Assembly: GCF_001831495.1 (NCBI RefSeq)
Contig: NZ_CP017689.1
Location: 2,728,001 to 2,792,000, forward strand
Reading direction: 5' to 3'
From: Thalassotalea crassostreae
GTDB taxonomy: Bacteria; Pseudomonadota; Gammaproteobacteria; Enterobacterales; Alteromonadaceae
Length of the DNA: 64,000 bases
The position numbers and the translations under genes were made by a program. The notes below the pieces were generated by a model. It had not been told where the DNA came from, did not search any database, and worked only from the letters and a program-made list of their open reading frames with translations. The number at the start of each line of letters is the position of its first letter. Within the stretch, counting starts at the first letter, position 1. This document shows positions 12,333 through 21,927 of the stretch, piece by piece.

Positions 12333-13307
12333 TTAATATTCTTCGACTGGATTTAAACGAAGATCTTCTTTAAGAGCTGCAGCGATTTCTAACATATCGT
12401 CAGGAACAGGTGCATGCCAAGTCATTAACTCACCAGTGATTGGGTGATACAAAGATAACATGGCAGCATGCAAGGCTTGGCGCTTAAATCCTCGCAGAAG
12501 ATCTCTAAAGTCTTCTGTTGCACCTTTAGGTGGACGAGGTCTGCCTCCATAAACTGGGTCGCCGACTAATGGGTGACCAATGTGGGACATGTGAACACGA
12601 ATTTGATGAGTTCGACCTGTTTCTAGGCGTAAACGTAAACGAGTATGCAAACGATATTTTTCGACAACACGGTAGTGAGTAACTGACGGCCTACCAGAAA
12701 AAGTTACCGCCATATGGGTTCGTTTAGTTGCATGTCGGCCTATTGGTTCATCAACGATGCCGCCTGCAGTCATAATACCATTCGCTATCGCTTCATATTC
12801 ACGCGTAATATCACGAGCTTGTAATGCATCTACTAAATTAGTTTGAGCGGCAATAGATTTAGCCACAACCATTAGGCCAGTCGTATCTTTATCTAAACGA
12901 TGCACAATACCTGCACGTGGTAAAAGATGCTGTTCAGGGCAATGATGCAATAAAGCATTAAGCACCGTGCCATCAGGATTACCTGCGCCTGGATGAACAA
13001 CAAGTCCTGCTGGCTTATTAATAACTAATATATCGTCGTCTTCATAAACGATGTCTAATTCAATTGCTTGAGCTTCATAATGCACTTCAGGCTCAAGCTC
13101 AGCACTTAAAATGATGCTCTCACCACCGGCTAACTTTTCTCTCGCTTTTGTCACAACTTTGCCATCTACTTCGACATTTCCGGCCAATATCCAATCTTTT
13201 AATCGAGATCGAGAATAATCAGGGAACATTTGCGCAATTGTTTGATCTAATCGTTTGCCTAGACAGTCAATAGGTACGATATCCTGGTGTTGAATTTTTT
13301 CAGTCAT
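12333..13307 (-). CDS. rluD: 23S rRNA pseudouridine synthase RluD
   Basis: RluD makes pseudouridines 1911, 1915 and 1917 in helix 69 of 23S rRNA. The 324-residue protein has an N-terminal S4 domain (RLDQTIAQMFPDYSRSRLKDWI, split here by text) and the catalytic motif HRLDKDTTGLMVVAK near residue 137 with the essential Asp. The substrate-loop motif GRTHQIRVHMSHIGHP is intact. It is divergent from bamD, as in many Gammaproteobacteria, and heads the rluD-pgeF-clpB run. Confidence 0.97.
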   Translation of the reverse strand: MTEKIQHQDIVPIDCLGKRLDQTIAQMFPDYSRSRLKDWILAGNVEVDGKVVTKAREKLAGGESIILSAELEPEVHYEAQAIELDIVYEDDDILVINKPAGLVVHPGAGNPDGTVLNALLHHCPEQHLLPRAGIVHRLDKDTTGLMVVAKSIAAQTNLVDALQARDITREYEAIANGIMTAGGIVDEPIGRHATKRTHMAVTFSGRPSVTHYRVVEKYRLHTRLRLRLETGRTHQIRVHMSHIGHPLVGDPVYGGRPRPPKGATEDFRDLLRGFKRQALHAAMLSLYHPITGELMTWHAPVPDDMLEIAAALKEDLRLNPVEEY

Positions 13308-13491
13308 TAAAGTCTCTGTTAATTAGCACTGTGCAATACACAAAAGCTAGGTTAGAATGCTCATAATATAAAGTTAAGTAATTAACAATTAATTGCTCAA
13401 CGTAAATTTAAAAATTAATATTTGTATTTTACCTGCTTTATGCAGGGCTTTCATAATTATTTTCAAAGGGTCAAAAAAGACATCTTACAAT

Positions 13492-14256
13492 ATGAACAAG
13501 TTTAACTTAAAAATCGTTTCTCTTTCATTATTTCTTACATTAGCGGCTTGTAGCTCTTCTCCTGAAGATGTTGAAAAAGTGCCAGATAAATCTGCTCAAG
13601 CTCTATACCAAGATGCGAAACAAGCGTTAGATAATGGCCTATATCAAAAAGCAATTCCGATTTTATCGGCAATTGATTCTCGTTACCCATTTGGTGCTAT
13701 CTCGCATCAGGTTCAATTAGATCTTATTTATGCCTACTATAAATCTGGTGATATTGCTCAAGGTGTTGCATTAATCGAACGATTTCTTCGCTTAAATCCC
13801 GGCCATAAAAACATCGATTACGTTTATTACATGCGCGGGCTTATGAATATTTCATTGGAAGAAAATCTTTTCCAAGATATGGCGGGAATCGATCGTAGTG
13901 ACCGTGACCCTAAGCATGCACGCTCAGCATTCAACGACTTTAAAACTATATTGATAACTTATCCTGACAGTAAATATGCCAGTGACTCGCGCAAACGTAT
14001 GATAGCGATTAAGTCTCGCCTTGCAGATTATGAATTAGCTGCGGCTCGCTTTTTCATGAAGCGCAAAGCCTATGCTGCTGCTGCCAACCGTGGTAGATAT
14101 ATCGTGGAATACTTTGCACCGAGTGAACAAGTAGAAGAAGCATTAGTCATAATGATTGAGTGTTATGAAAAACTAGGCTTAGAAGAATTGCAACGCAATG
14201 CTCGTCAAGTTTTAACCGTTAATTACCCAAATAATCCTGCGGTTAGAGATTTATAA
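13492..14256 (+). CDS. bamD: Outer membrane assembly lipoprotein BamD
   Basis: BamD is the essential lipoprotein of the BAM complex that inserts beta-barrel proteins in the outer membrane. The ATG at 13492 gives a 254-residue protein with the lipoprotein signal MNKFNLKIVSLSLFLTLAAC, with Cys as the lipidation site. The frame is open further upstream to 13393, but those 33 residues would bury the signal peptide, so I reject them. The body is TPR-like helices with the family motifs SRYPFG and YYMRGL and a C-terminal LNNPAVRDL-type ending. The length is close to E. coli BamD (245). Confidence 0.96.
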   Translation: MNKFNLKIVSLSLFLTLAACSSSPEDVEKVPDKSAQALYQDAKQALDNGLYQKAIPILSAIDSRYPFGAISHQVQLDLIYAYYKSGDIAQGVALIERFLRLNPGHKNIDYVYYMRGLMNISLEENLFQDMAGIDRSDRDPKHARSAFNDFKTILITYPDSKYASDSRKRMIAIKSRLADYELAAARFFMKRKAYAAAANRGRYIVEYFAPSEQVEEALVIMIECYEKLGLEELQRNARQVLTVNYPNNPAVRDL

Positions 14257-14287
14257 CAATAACAAACCTAAGCGAAAATTAAGTATG

Positions 14288-14325
14288 AAAAAAGAGGCTT
14301 CTCAATTTTGATAAGCCTCTTTTTA
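14288..14325. terminator. Terminator between convergent bamD and glnB
   Basis: The stem AAAAAGAGGCTT/AAGCCTCTTTTT with a 12-base loop has A and T tracts on both sides; it serves both genes. Confidence 0.88.
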
Positions 14326-14353
14326 TTTTCTTGGATAAAATTAATCAGTTATT

Positions 14354-14704
<351 letters not shown>

Positions 14705-14897
14705 TTATTAAGTGTTGTGTTTATCAGTCACTATTTTAACTCTAAACCAGTCAACCACAATAGTGAAATATATTTAAATATCAATTTGTTGTTTTTGGAC
14801 CTAACTCAAGCAGAAATATCATTGTTATTCTCTAGTCAGCTTAATTGAACATTGATAGACTAAGTGTTTTCAATCGCTTTAACTATAGAGGCCTAAA

Positions 14898-15734
14898 ATG
14901 AACCGCCAAGCTATCATTGATGAAATGAAAGTATTACCAGAAATTGATACCGAGTTTGAAATTTCACGCAGAGTAAATTTTATCAAAAAGCAACTAGTAA
15001 GCTCAGGACTAAATCACCTTATTCTAGGAATAAGTGGTGGTGTAGATTCATCTACTTGTGGTCGATTAGCACAACTTGCTGTTAATGAGCTAAACCAAGA
15101 GAAAGAGCATGATGGTGAATATAAATTCATTGCAGTTAGGCTGCCTTATAATATTCAAGCTGACGAAGATGATGCACAACTTGCGTTAACGTTTATTGAA
15201 CCGAGTCATACCGTATCTGCCAACATTATGGCTGGAGCTGATGGAATTCATAACGAAGCGGTTAACGTATTAGAAAGTAGTGGCTTGCTTAGTGCAAATG
15301 CTCATCGTTTAGACTTCTCAAAGGGTAACGTAAAAGCAAGAGCCCGCATGGTAATGCAATACCATCTAGCCGGTATTTTAGGTGGCTTAGTTATTGGCAC
15401 AGATCATAGCGCCGAAAATATCACAGGATTTTATACCAAGTGGGGAGATGGTGCGTGTGATTTAGTGCCATTGTTTGGCCTATCAAAACGTCAGGTAAGA
15501 CAAATAGCCGATGCATTAGGCGCTCCTGAAAAACTCGTAAAAAAAGCACCAACTGCAGACTTAGAAGAGTTAGCACCAGGCAAAAAAGATGAAGACGCTT
15601 TAGGCATTAGTTATGATGAAATTGATAATTTCCTTGAGGGCAAAGAGCTGTCTAACTCGGTTTCAGACAAATTAATAAACATATTTAATGTTACGCAACA
15701 CAAACGTAAGCCAATTCCTACGATTTACGACTAA
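14898..15734 (+). CDS. nadE: Ammonia-dependent NAD+ synthetase NadE
   Basis: NadE catalyses the last step of NAD synthesis, amidating deamido-NAD with ammonia and ATP. The 278-residue protein lacks a glutaminase domain, so it is the ammonia-dependent form (E. coli 275 residues). The N-type ATP pyrophosphatase loop SGGVDSS is at 46-52. GTDHSAEN and [15 protein letters not shown] are the substrate-binding motifs, and [11 protein letters not shown] is the C-terminal family motif. GAGGCCTAAA before the ATG gives a ribosome site. Confidence 0.97.
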   Translation: MNRQAIIDEMKVLPEIDTEFEISRRVNFIKKQLVSSGLNHLILGISGGVDSSTCGRLAQLAVNELNQEKEHDGEYKFIAVRLPYNIQADEDDAQLALTFIEPSHTVSANIMAGADGIHNEAVNVLESSGLLSANAHRLDFSKGNVKARARMVMQYHLAGILGGLVIGTDHSAENITGFYTKWGDGACDLVPLFGLSKRQVRQIADALGAPEKLVKKAPTADLEELAPGKKDEDALGISYDEIDNFLEGKELSNSVSDKLINIFNVTQHKRKPIPTIYD

Positions 15735-15808
15735 GTTTAAAATAGTTAATGTAAACAGCTAATTTGCACTGCTATGTGAACAGCTTTTATATCAGCTACT
15801 TTAAAATA

Positions 15809-15837
15809 AAAAGACCCGCTTAAAGCGGGTCTTTTAC
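15809..15837. terminator. Terminator between convergent nadE and the pilin cluster
   Basis: The stem AAAGACCCGCTT/AAGCGGGTCTTT with almost no loop has A and T tracts on both sides, so it is usable in either direction. Confidence 0.9.
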
Positions 15838-15860
15838 TATCTATAGCCTTTTAAGCCCTT

Positions 15861-16283
15861 TTACCAACAAGCAGCCGGCGCTTTAAGCCCTTTAGGGTTA
15901 GATGCATTAAAAGTAACCGTTAACGATGTACAGCCGGTATCTTTTGCCTGCACGCCTTGCGCGGTGGCAGTGAGTGTATAAGCATTACCGGTCGCATTAC
16001 TAACCGCAATAGAATAATAACCCTCATGACTTTTATCACTGCCTTTTACCTCTTTTCTATCACAATCATTGTCATCTGCAAGAGAACTACCATAGGTTGC
16101 ACAGCTACCACGTAATTTTGCCTGTTGAATGGCAATTTCCAATAGAGCACTTCGAGCATCCGAACGTCTTGCCTTCATCATCGAATCGCTAAATGAAGGG
16201 TAAGCAATTGCAGCAATAATACCGATTATTGCTACAACCATCATCAGCTCTATTAAGGTAAAACCTTTAGGTTTCATTTTCAT
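15861..16283 (-). CDS. pilE: Type IV pilin-like protein, PilE type (cluster 1)
   Basis: This 140-residue prepilin has a short positive leader MKMKPKG and the class IVa signature G|FTLIELMMVVAIIGIIAAIAYP, with Glu at +5. Four cysteines follow in the globular part, the last at the extreme C-terminus (PAACW). The size and the C-terminal cysteines match PilE-type minor pilins (the PilE of Pseudomonas, not the neisserial major pilin). It is the last gene of the run, 12 bp behind the large pilV-like gene, with TAAGGAG overlapping that gene's stop region. Confidence 0.88.
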   Translation of the reverse strand: MKMKPKGFTLIELMMVVAIIGIIAAIAYPSFSDSMMKARRSDARSALLEIAIQQAKLRGSCATYGSSLADDNDCDRKEVKGSDKSHEGYYSIAVSNATGNAYTLTATAQGVQAKDTGCTSLTVTFNASNPKGLKAPAACW

Positions 16284-16295
16284 TACTAAAGCTCC

Positions 16296-18365
16296 TTAAC
16301 ACTTATTACTAATGGTAACGTCAATTGCAATTACTCCTGGGCCAGCGCCAGTTACTGTTGCTTTACCTGGATTTGCACTAGCAGGTGCAACGTTGGCACC
16401 AGTATCATTAGTTTGTGGATAAACACAAGCTTTAAACTTACTTGGCGTATAGGTTACAACAGTATCAATTGTTTTGCTTTCGTCAAACTCAATACTTGTA
16501 CATTCATATGTTGTACCGCTTACTACACAAGAAACGCTATTGGTCATTGAGACAGAGCTTAATGACCCTTTTGCTTCAACAATATGACCGGTGACAACCA
16601 TTTGTACCATAACAGGATCTGGATCTGGGTCTGGGTCTGGGTCCGGATCTGGGTCCGGATCTGGGTCCGGATTTTCACTACCATCTGTACAGGTAAAGTC
16701 ACCAATAATCTTATCCCCTGTCACGCCATTTTGATAAATTGAATATCTATCACAACGAAATACAGCCAAGTCAGGCGTAATTTGCACATAACCATTCCAG
16801 CCATTTCCCCAATCATACACTTCACATTCATATGGGTAAATGTATTCACCACCAACAATTGAGCCAGCACCAATTGAACAGTTATCAAAACCATCGGAAG
16901 TATAAATCCAAAAGTTATCAAATTTATCTTGATTTTCTACTGAATAAGTCAGATTTAAATTACCAGAAATTATATGTTTCTCAGATGGCGGATCACTCGG
17001 ATCATAAGGGCAGTAATTATCTAAAGAGTAACCAAATGCCTCCATTTTCAAAGCGTCTACCCAATTAGTGTCTTGATTCAAACAAAAGAAGTCTGTTGGC
17101 ACCCCAGCAAATAAGTCGCCTTCTATGCCTTCTACATTGGCATCAGCCTGCAACATTGGAGGGTTACCTCTTTTACCAGGGGTCGTACAAGCACTCGCAT
17201 CGCTCGATGATAAACTAGCAACAACGAAGTCATGGCCGGCTTGGCCTTCTTCAGGTAAAACTAACGCATCAGCCACACCAATTGAATAATAAATAATATC
17301 ACCATTTTCATTAGTAATAGGCTTTTTATTCGTTTCAGTTTGATAAGCCATACCTCGATATACACGGCGAATCGCTACTTTTTCAGATAAAAATGGGTCA
17401 TCGGCAGTAGGGTCACCCATACAAGCCCACTCTGGTCCATCAATTAGCACGCCAATATTACCGTGCCAGCCACCACCTAAATAACAGGTATAGTTAAAAT
17501 ACTCATAGTTTGAATTCGGAGAAGTGAAGTATCCAGTATCATTATCTGAATTTATGGCAATTGCCTTTTCATTAGCTTGCCCTTCATTTTCAACAACATA
17601 GCGTTGACAATAAGCAGCATCGGACGCAATAACATGAATCAAATCTGCTGAAACGGAACTGGCACTACGATCCATATAAATTGTTCCTGATATTTCAACA
17701 AAACCAGTACATGGGGTGCTAGTACGATCACCGTTTTCTAATTCACATGCATCCTCTAACGTTAGAACGATATCATCACCGGAAGTCAAACGTAAATCTC
17801 CGTCACCTCGATCTAATAAGCCGGTGGTATCACCATTCGTGTAGGTTACGAGATCGCCGTCACCGACTTGACCTTTACCTAGTTTTGCCCGGCCTGTGGC
17901 CGATCTAACTAATGGACCGACAGCTTTAGAGGTATCTAGATCACCTGCTAAACTCGGAGATTGCCAAGCGACTTCTGTCGATAATTCTACTTCTTCCGTT
18001 TGTCCACTTGCATCTTCCCAAGATACTTTTACCGATAAAACTTTAGTATCATCATTTTCAGATACCTTATCTTGTCGGGTAAATAAAGAGTTGCTGCCTT
18101 GATGGCTTGAGTCATTACCATAAACGCTGCTAACCACAAATAGCTTATCGAAATCACCAGGAGAGAGGGCTAAATCGGTATAATTGCGCATTTGTTCAAT
18201 TCGCTCTTGAGCAAGTGCCATAGCTTCACCTCTATTTTTAGAGGTTGAGCTTTCGCTCACCATAGAGCTATGAAATGTACCAATAGCAAGCAGGCCTACA
18301 GCCATAATTGCTAGTGCAACTAACACTTCTATTAAACCAAAACCTTTGAGTTTTTTATTTATCAT
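16296..18365 (-). CDS. pilV: Giant PilV-like minor pilin with Asp-Pro repeat
   Basis: The 689 residues open with a type IV prepilin leader, KG|FGLIEVLVALAIMAVGLLAI, and a PilV-like start (~1-140). Ordinary PilV proteins are about 150-200 residues, so ~500 residues are extra. The extension is rich in Cys, Tyr and Asp, with many paired cysteines. At residues ~566-584 a P(DP)9 linker precedes a C-terminal domain of ~105 residues that ends in Cys. It sits in the pilW-pilX-pilE run where pilY1 is absent. I infer that it could be a tip-exposed adhesin carried by a minor pilin; no domain in the extension was recognised. Confidence 0.75.
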   Translation of the reverse strand: MINKKLKGFGLIEVLVALAIMAVGLLAIGTFHSSMVSESSTSKNRGEAMALAQERIEQMRNYTDLALSPGDFDKLFVVSSVYGNDSSHQGSNSLFTRQDKVSENDDTKVLSVKVSWEDASGQTEEVELSTEVAWQSPSLAGDLDTSKAVGPLVRSATGRAKLGKGQVGDGDLVTYTNGDTTGLLDRGDGDLRLTSGDDIVLTLEDACELENGDRTSTPCTGFVEISGTIYMDRSASSVSADLIHVIASDAAYCQRYVVENEGQANEKAIAINSDNDTGYFTSPNSNYEYFNYTCYLGGGWHGNIGVLIDGPEWACMGDPTADDPFLSEKVAIRRVYRGMAYQTETNKKPITNENGDIIYYSIGVADALVLPEEGQAGHDFVVASLSSSDASACTTPGKRGNPPMLQADANVEGIEGDLFAGVPTDFFCLNQDTNWVDALKMEAFGYSLDNYCPYDPSDPPSEKHIISGNLNLTYSVENQDKFDNFWIYTSDGFDNCSIGAGSIVGGEYIYPYECEVYDWGNGWNGYVQITPDLAVFRCDRYSIYQNGVTGDKIIGDFTCTDGSENPDPDPDPDPDPDPDPDPDPVMVQMVVTGHIVEAKGSLSSVSMTNSVSCVVSGTTYECTSIEFDESKTIDTVVTYTPSKFKACVYPQTNDTGANVAPASANPGKATVTGAGPGVIAIDVTISNKC
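16614..16670 (-). repeat. Asp-Pro codon repeat inside the pilV-like gene
   Basis: Nineteen codons encode P(DP)9. Codons vary between GAT/GAC for Asp and CCA/CCG/CCT for Pro, so it is not a pure 6-bp slippage tract, although the unit count may still vary between strains. Confidence 0.95.
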
Positions 18366-18374
18366 ATGTTGCCC

Positions 18375-19595
18375 CTAAAAATCCTTCCAACTACCCGCAG
18401 ATACCGCGCGAGGGCCTATGTTTTGTAAATTTTCTAATAATCGAGAATTGTAATAAGCGTCCAAACTACCACCACCGGTGTTGGCTCCACCTGCTGTGAT
18501 CAAGGCACCATGCATGGTCATGTTCCCAGATCCGTTTAATCCACCCATAACAAACAGCACACCATAAAAATGCGGTGTACCTTTGAAAGTGGCGTCGCCA
18601 TTGATAATAACTATAGAAGGTCTTTCATCAGCTTCAGCACAAGCTTTATTACCGGTCATTCTAACTGCGCAACCAACACTTGCACCGTTTTGGTTTACAT
18701 CACCTTCAATCCAAACGACTTCACTTTGCGCCATATTGGCGCAGCCATCCCATGAGTTGCCACAGTCTCCGGTCGATTCACCTGGATTGGCAGTATCGAC
18801 GATTCGAGTGGCCATGGTTTCTTTATACGCATCCGGTGACATACCAAAGAAGTTCATAAACATTTCATCTGCGGTTAAGTTGGCTAAGTCACTGTCGTGT
18901 TCGATAACATCTAACCCCGCCATTTCTCGGTTTGAGGATTCCATTAGGTCACAACTATTTGGCGTATCCATACACGATGGGTAACCGGAATCATTTGGAT
19001 CAGCAATCAATGTTTTCGTTGAATTATTCGAACCAATATCAATATCGCCACCACTCCAAATTGTACTATGCCCCTCTGCATTGTGAACGGTACCTGAACC
19101 ACCAATGACAAAGGCACCTTTAGTACTAATTGGGTTATCGGGAATATTTGGAATTGGATTGAGTGCAACGACATTGGTCTCAATGGTTTTAGTCGCACTG
19201 CCATCGGCGCTAGTACCAATTGATGAAATTCCCATGGCAATAAAACCGTCAACATTAATAGCTCTTAATGTAACTTTAAAGCTAGTATTACCCAAATTCC
19301 CCTCAAACGTGTCATTGCTACCATCACCATCCTCATCCGTCAGTACATACTTACCTTCAGCTGTATTTTCAGCAATTCCTTTCATAAAGTATTCTTGAGC
19401 CACAGATAAACCAGCCTCTGCGGCTTCAAAGGCTTGCTTGCTGCGAATGTCGTTATTTACCAGCTTTTGTTCCATCAATACAGAACGTGCCATATAAAAT
19501 GACACTAAAGTGATCAACACTAATAAGATAATAGATGTTATTAACGTTGCCATACCGCGTTGTTTGTTATGACTGATTGCACGATTTCTAAACAT
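18375..19595 (-). CDS. pilX: Type IV pilus minor pilin PilX (cluster 1)
   Basis: This 406-residue protein starts MFRNRAISHNKQRG|MATL with a hydrophobic segment LITSIILLVLITLVSFY, typical of PilX, where Glu at +5 is missing. A PilX-like MEQKLVNNDIRSKQAFEAAEAGL-type helix follows. It is about twice the usual PilX length; the C-terminal half is Gly- and Asn-rich with paired cysteines and a MHGALITAGGA segment. Its ATG overlaps the pilW stop (TAATG), so translation is coupled. A minor pilin that primes pilus assembly is the family role. Confidence 0.82.
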   Translation of the reverse strand: MFRNRAISHNKQRGMATLITSIILLVLITLVSFYMARSVLMEQKLVNNDIRSKQAFEAAEAGLSVAQEYFMKGIAENTAEGKYVLTDEDGDGSNDTFEGNLGNTSFKVTLRAINVDGFIAMGISSIGTSADGSATKTIETNVVALNPIPNIPDNPISTKGAFVIGGSGTVHNAEGHSTIWSGGDIDIGSNNSTKTLIADPNDSGYPSCMDTPNSCDLMESSNREMAGLDVIEHDSDLANLTADEMFMNFFGMSPDAYKETMATRIVDTANPGESTGDCGNSWDGCANMAQSEVVWIEGDVNQNGASVGCAVRMTGNKACAEADERPSIVIINGDATFKGTPHFYGVLFVMGGLNGSGNMTMHGALITAGGANTGGGSLDAYYNSRLLENLQNIGPRAVSAGSWKDF

Positions 19596-20383
19596 TATCG
19601 AATCCTTACCACGTCGTTTCTTACTCTAACGGTTTGCGATATTTTCGCCTTTACTTCGCTATCACTTTTTAGTTGTCCAGCAAGTGAAATTAATATTTCC
19701 CGTGTTTCAACGGTAATCTGGTCAGTTTCAGGGGCTACTGAGTAACAATCTGCTTCACCATCGTCATCAATAGTACTGTCCGCATCATTAGGAGAGTCTT
19801 CACCGTTGGGCTCTGTAGAATTGACGCAAGCCGAACCTTTTGGGTTAAACGTTAATGTTGTTATCTCATATAAATCAGTATCGGAGATTGTTTGCCAAGT
19901 GCCGTTAGAGCAATTGTCACTATCGGTTACGCTACCATTAGCTCTAATTTGTACAGCGCCATTATTTAAGCGCACGCCATAATATTCGTTTAAATCACCG
20001 ACGTCATCGACGTCACCATCTTCATTTCGATCATAACTGTAAAGAATACATGTACCACTTTCATCGGTATTTTCGGTAATTGCGGTATTGTCAGACATAG
20101 ATTTCGTGATCACTAAAAGCGAGTCATCTTCTATGTTAAATGGATTTTGTGTCGGCGGTAGTAAATCGACACTATTGTCCCAATAACCTGCGCGGCGGAT
20201 ATCGCTACTTACTACGCTCATAATAGTCATTAATTGAGAATTTAATTTCGACGACTTTAAAGTATCAGAGGTACTGACAATCACAGCTAAATAAACGTAA
20301 ATGACTCCCGAAAGTACAATTAGTCCTAACACCATGGCTAACAGTAATTCGATTAGTGTTAATCCAGATATATGCTTTTTCAT
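19595..20383 (-). CDS. pilW: Type IV pilus minor pilin PilW (cluster 1)
   Basis: Starting at the ATG that overlaps the upstream stop as TAATG, this is a 262-residue prepilin MKKHISG|LTLIELLLAMVLGLIVL. An in-frame ATG 9 bp earlier is possible but less convincing. The motif SSDIRRAGYWDN near residue 70 is a PilW hallmark. The middle part is Asp-rich, possibly calcium-binding (NEDGDVDDVGDLNE). It lies between a FimT-like gene and pilX. Confidence 0.87.
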   Translation of the reverse strand: MKKHISGLTLIELLLAMVLGLIVLSGVIYVYLAVIVSTSDTLKSSKLNSQLMTIMSVVSSDIRRAGYWDNSVDLLPPTQNPFNIEDDSLLVITKSMSDNTAITENTDESGTCILYSYDRNEDGDVDDVGDLNEYYGVRLNNGAVQIRANGSVTDSDNCSNGTWQTISDTDLYEITTLTFNPKGSACVNSTEPNGEDSPNDADSTIDDDGEADCYSVAPETDQITVETREILISLAGQLKSDSEVKAKISQTVRVRNDVVRIR

Positions 20384-20988
20384 TAACTGCATGCCTTATA
20401 TTCAGAATAATCATTTGAACAAATTTTTACCGTGCCGAGTAAACTAAGCTGAACAACGACACTTTTCCCTTCATCGTTAGTGAAAGAGAAGTTTCTAGCA
20501 CCATTGGAAGTTCCACGGGCAGGATCAAAGATAGTAAAGGATTTAGTGGAACCACTTTTAATTGCCAAGCTCATGGTAATATCATCGTGCTCAGTACCGT
20601 CAACTCGAAATATGACATTATCATCGGCTTTATCGGTTGAATCATCGGGATTGTCTTTAAAGACACCGTCGCCATCGTCAATGGTTAATACGCAGGCAGT
20701 ACTGGAAATATTAGAAGTTTGATTGGGATTACAATTTCTTTCATAGCTGAGACCGTATGACCACGTTGTTGTTGTCATACCGCGAACGGTCAAATAAATA
20801 TTTGCAGATCGAGCTAAGGATTCTGATCGGGCTTGTTGCAGGTAGGAATACATTTCTTCAGCTGCGCTGATGACTTTTCGCTTTTTAAAAGATTCGACAA
20901 AACTCGGGCCAGCGACACCCGCCAATATACTCAAGACGAGTATAGTGATCAATAATTCAATTAATGTAACACCACGTACTTTTTTCAT
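20383..20988 (-). CDS. fimT: GspH/FimT family pseudopilin (cluster 1)
   Basis: This 201-residue prepilin MKKVRG|VTLIELLITILVLSILAGVA is followed by the FimT/GspH helix with FKKRKVISAAEEMYSYLQQA and RSESLARS. The C-terminal half has two cysteine pairs. It is the first gene of the minus-strand run fimT-pilW-pilX-pilV-pilE, preceded by a 400-bp divergent spacer. Family role: minor pilin initiating pilus assembly or DNA uptake. Confidence 0.87.
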   Translation of the reverse strand: MKKVRGVTLIELLITILVLSILAGVAGPSFVESFKKRKVISAAEEMYSYLQQARSESLARSANIYLTVRGMTTTTWSYGLSYERNCNPNQTSNISSTACVLTIDDGDGVFKDNPDDSTDKADDNVIFRVDGTEHDDITMSLAIKSGSTKSFTIFDPARGTSNGARNFSFTNDEGKSVVVQLSLLGTVKICSNDYSEYKACS

Positions 20989-21389
20989 GTCTCAATACCC
21001 CTGCTAAAAGCTGATGCAAAACTGCGTATGCTCTTAGTAGCGCTTCCTTTGTATCGCAAAGTAATATCCTATAGATTGCTTCTAATTGTTATTATTAACA
21101 GTAAACTTGATATGTTAATTTAGTCATTATTACCTAAAAACTCTATTTTGTTAAGTAACAGATCCTTTTATGACTTATATGTAATTTAGCACTAAATAAC
21201 AGTTAGGGCTATTTTTTCACCAAAAATTAATCGTTTTCTCATTATTTTTTGCTTTCTGTACTCGTTATATAACTTTCGTTAGCCAATCAGTTGAAGTATT
21301 AAATTCGCAAAACTGTTCATCTTGAACTAACGTTTAACTATTAGTGTTAATTACTGTGTTTAAATTATTAATTACAAGGATGTGATTAG
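20989..21389. other. AT-rich spacer between the two divergent minor-pilin clusters
   Basis: This 401-bp spacer must contain promoters for both clusters. It is very AT-rich, with no open frame of note and no convincing -35/-10 pair that I would commit to. AAGGA at 21376-21380 is the ribosome site of the following gene. Confidence 0.5.
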
Positions 21390-21899
21390 ATGACCTTTTC
21401 AAACTTTACTGCGCAAAATCGCTTCGCTCTAGCCTCGATTCATGGATTTTCCTTATTAGAAGTATTGATCACCATGTTCGTTCTGGCATTTGGCCTACTT
21501 GGTGTTGCCAAGTTACAACTCAATGCATTAAAAGGTGTACAAAACGGCCACTACGTTTCTATCGCAAACAATTTAACCCAAATAATCTCAAATCAAATAT
21601 TAGTTAATGAACAAAATTTAAAAAGCTATCAACTTGCTATCAACCAAATTATTAATACTGATATTAACTGTCAGAGTCAGGAATGTAGCAGCGGCGAACT
21701 TAGCAGTTATCATTTAGGTCGCTGGCAACAACGCCTATCTAGCTCATTGCCTTCTGGCAAAGGTGAAATACGTATTGCTGATAGGGAAGCAATTATTACT
21801 GTTCGTTGGGATGAGAATAAAAATGGCTCTACTGGTTTGAATTGCCCGAAGTTAAGCGAGAAAGATTTAGATTGTTTGATAATGAAAAGAACGTATTAA
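21390..21899 (+). CDS. pilV: Type IV pilus minor pilin PilV (cluster 2)
   Basis: This 169-residue prepilin has a 19-residue leader ending HG|FSLLEVLITMFVLAFGLLGV, with Glu at +5. The segment AKLQLNALKGVQNGHY is PilV-like. The size is normal for PilV, unlike the 689-residue cluster 1 protein. The C-terminus carries INTDINCQSQEC and two later cysteines. It is the first gene of the plus-strand set pilV-pilW-pilX-pilE. Confidence 0.87.
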   Translation: MTFSNFTAQNRFALASIHGFSLLEVLITMFVLAFGLLGVAKLQLNALKGVQNGHYVSIANNLTQIISNQILVNEQNLKSYQLAINQIINTDINCQSQECSSGELSSYHLGRWQQRLSSSLPSGKGEIRIADREAIITVRWDENKNGSTGLNCPKLSEKDLDCLIMKRTY

Positions 21900-21927
21900 T
21901 GTCACAGTGTAAAAATGAGCATCTGAA

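Noticed and set aside
13393..13491. Upstream extension of bamD
   Set aside because: The 33 extra residues would precede a perfect lipoprotein signal peptide; the start at 13492 fits the family.
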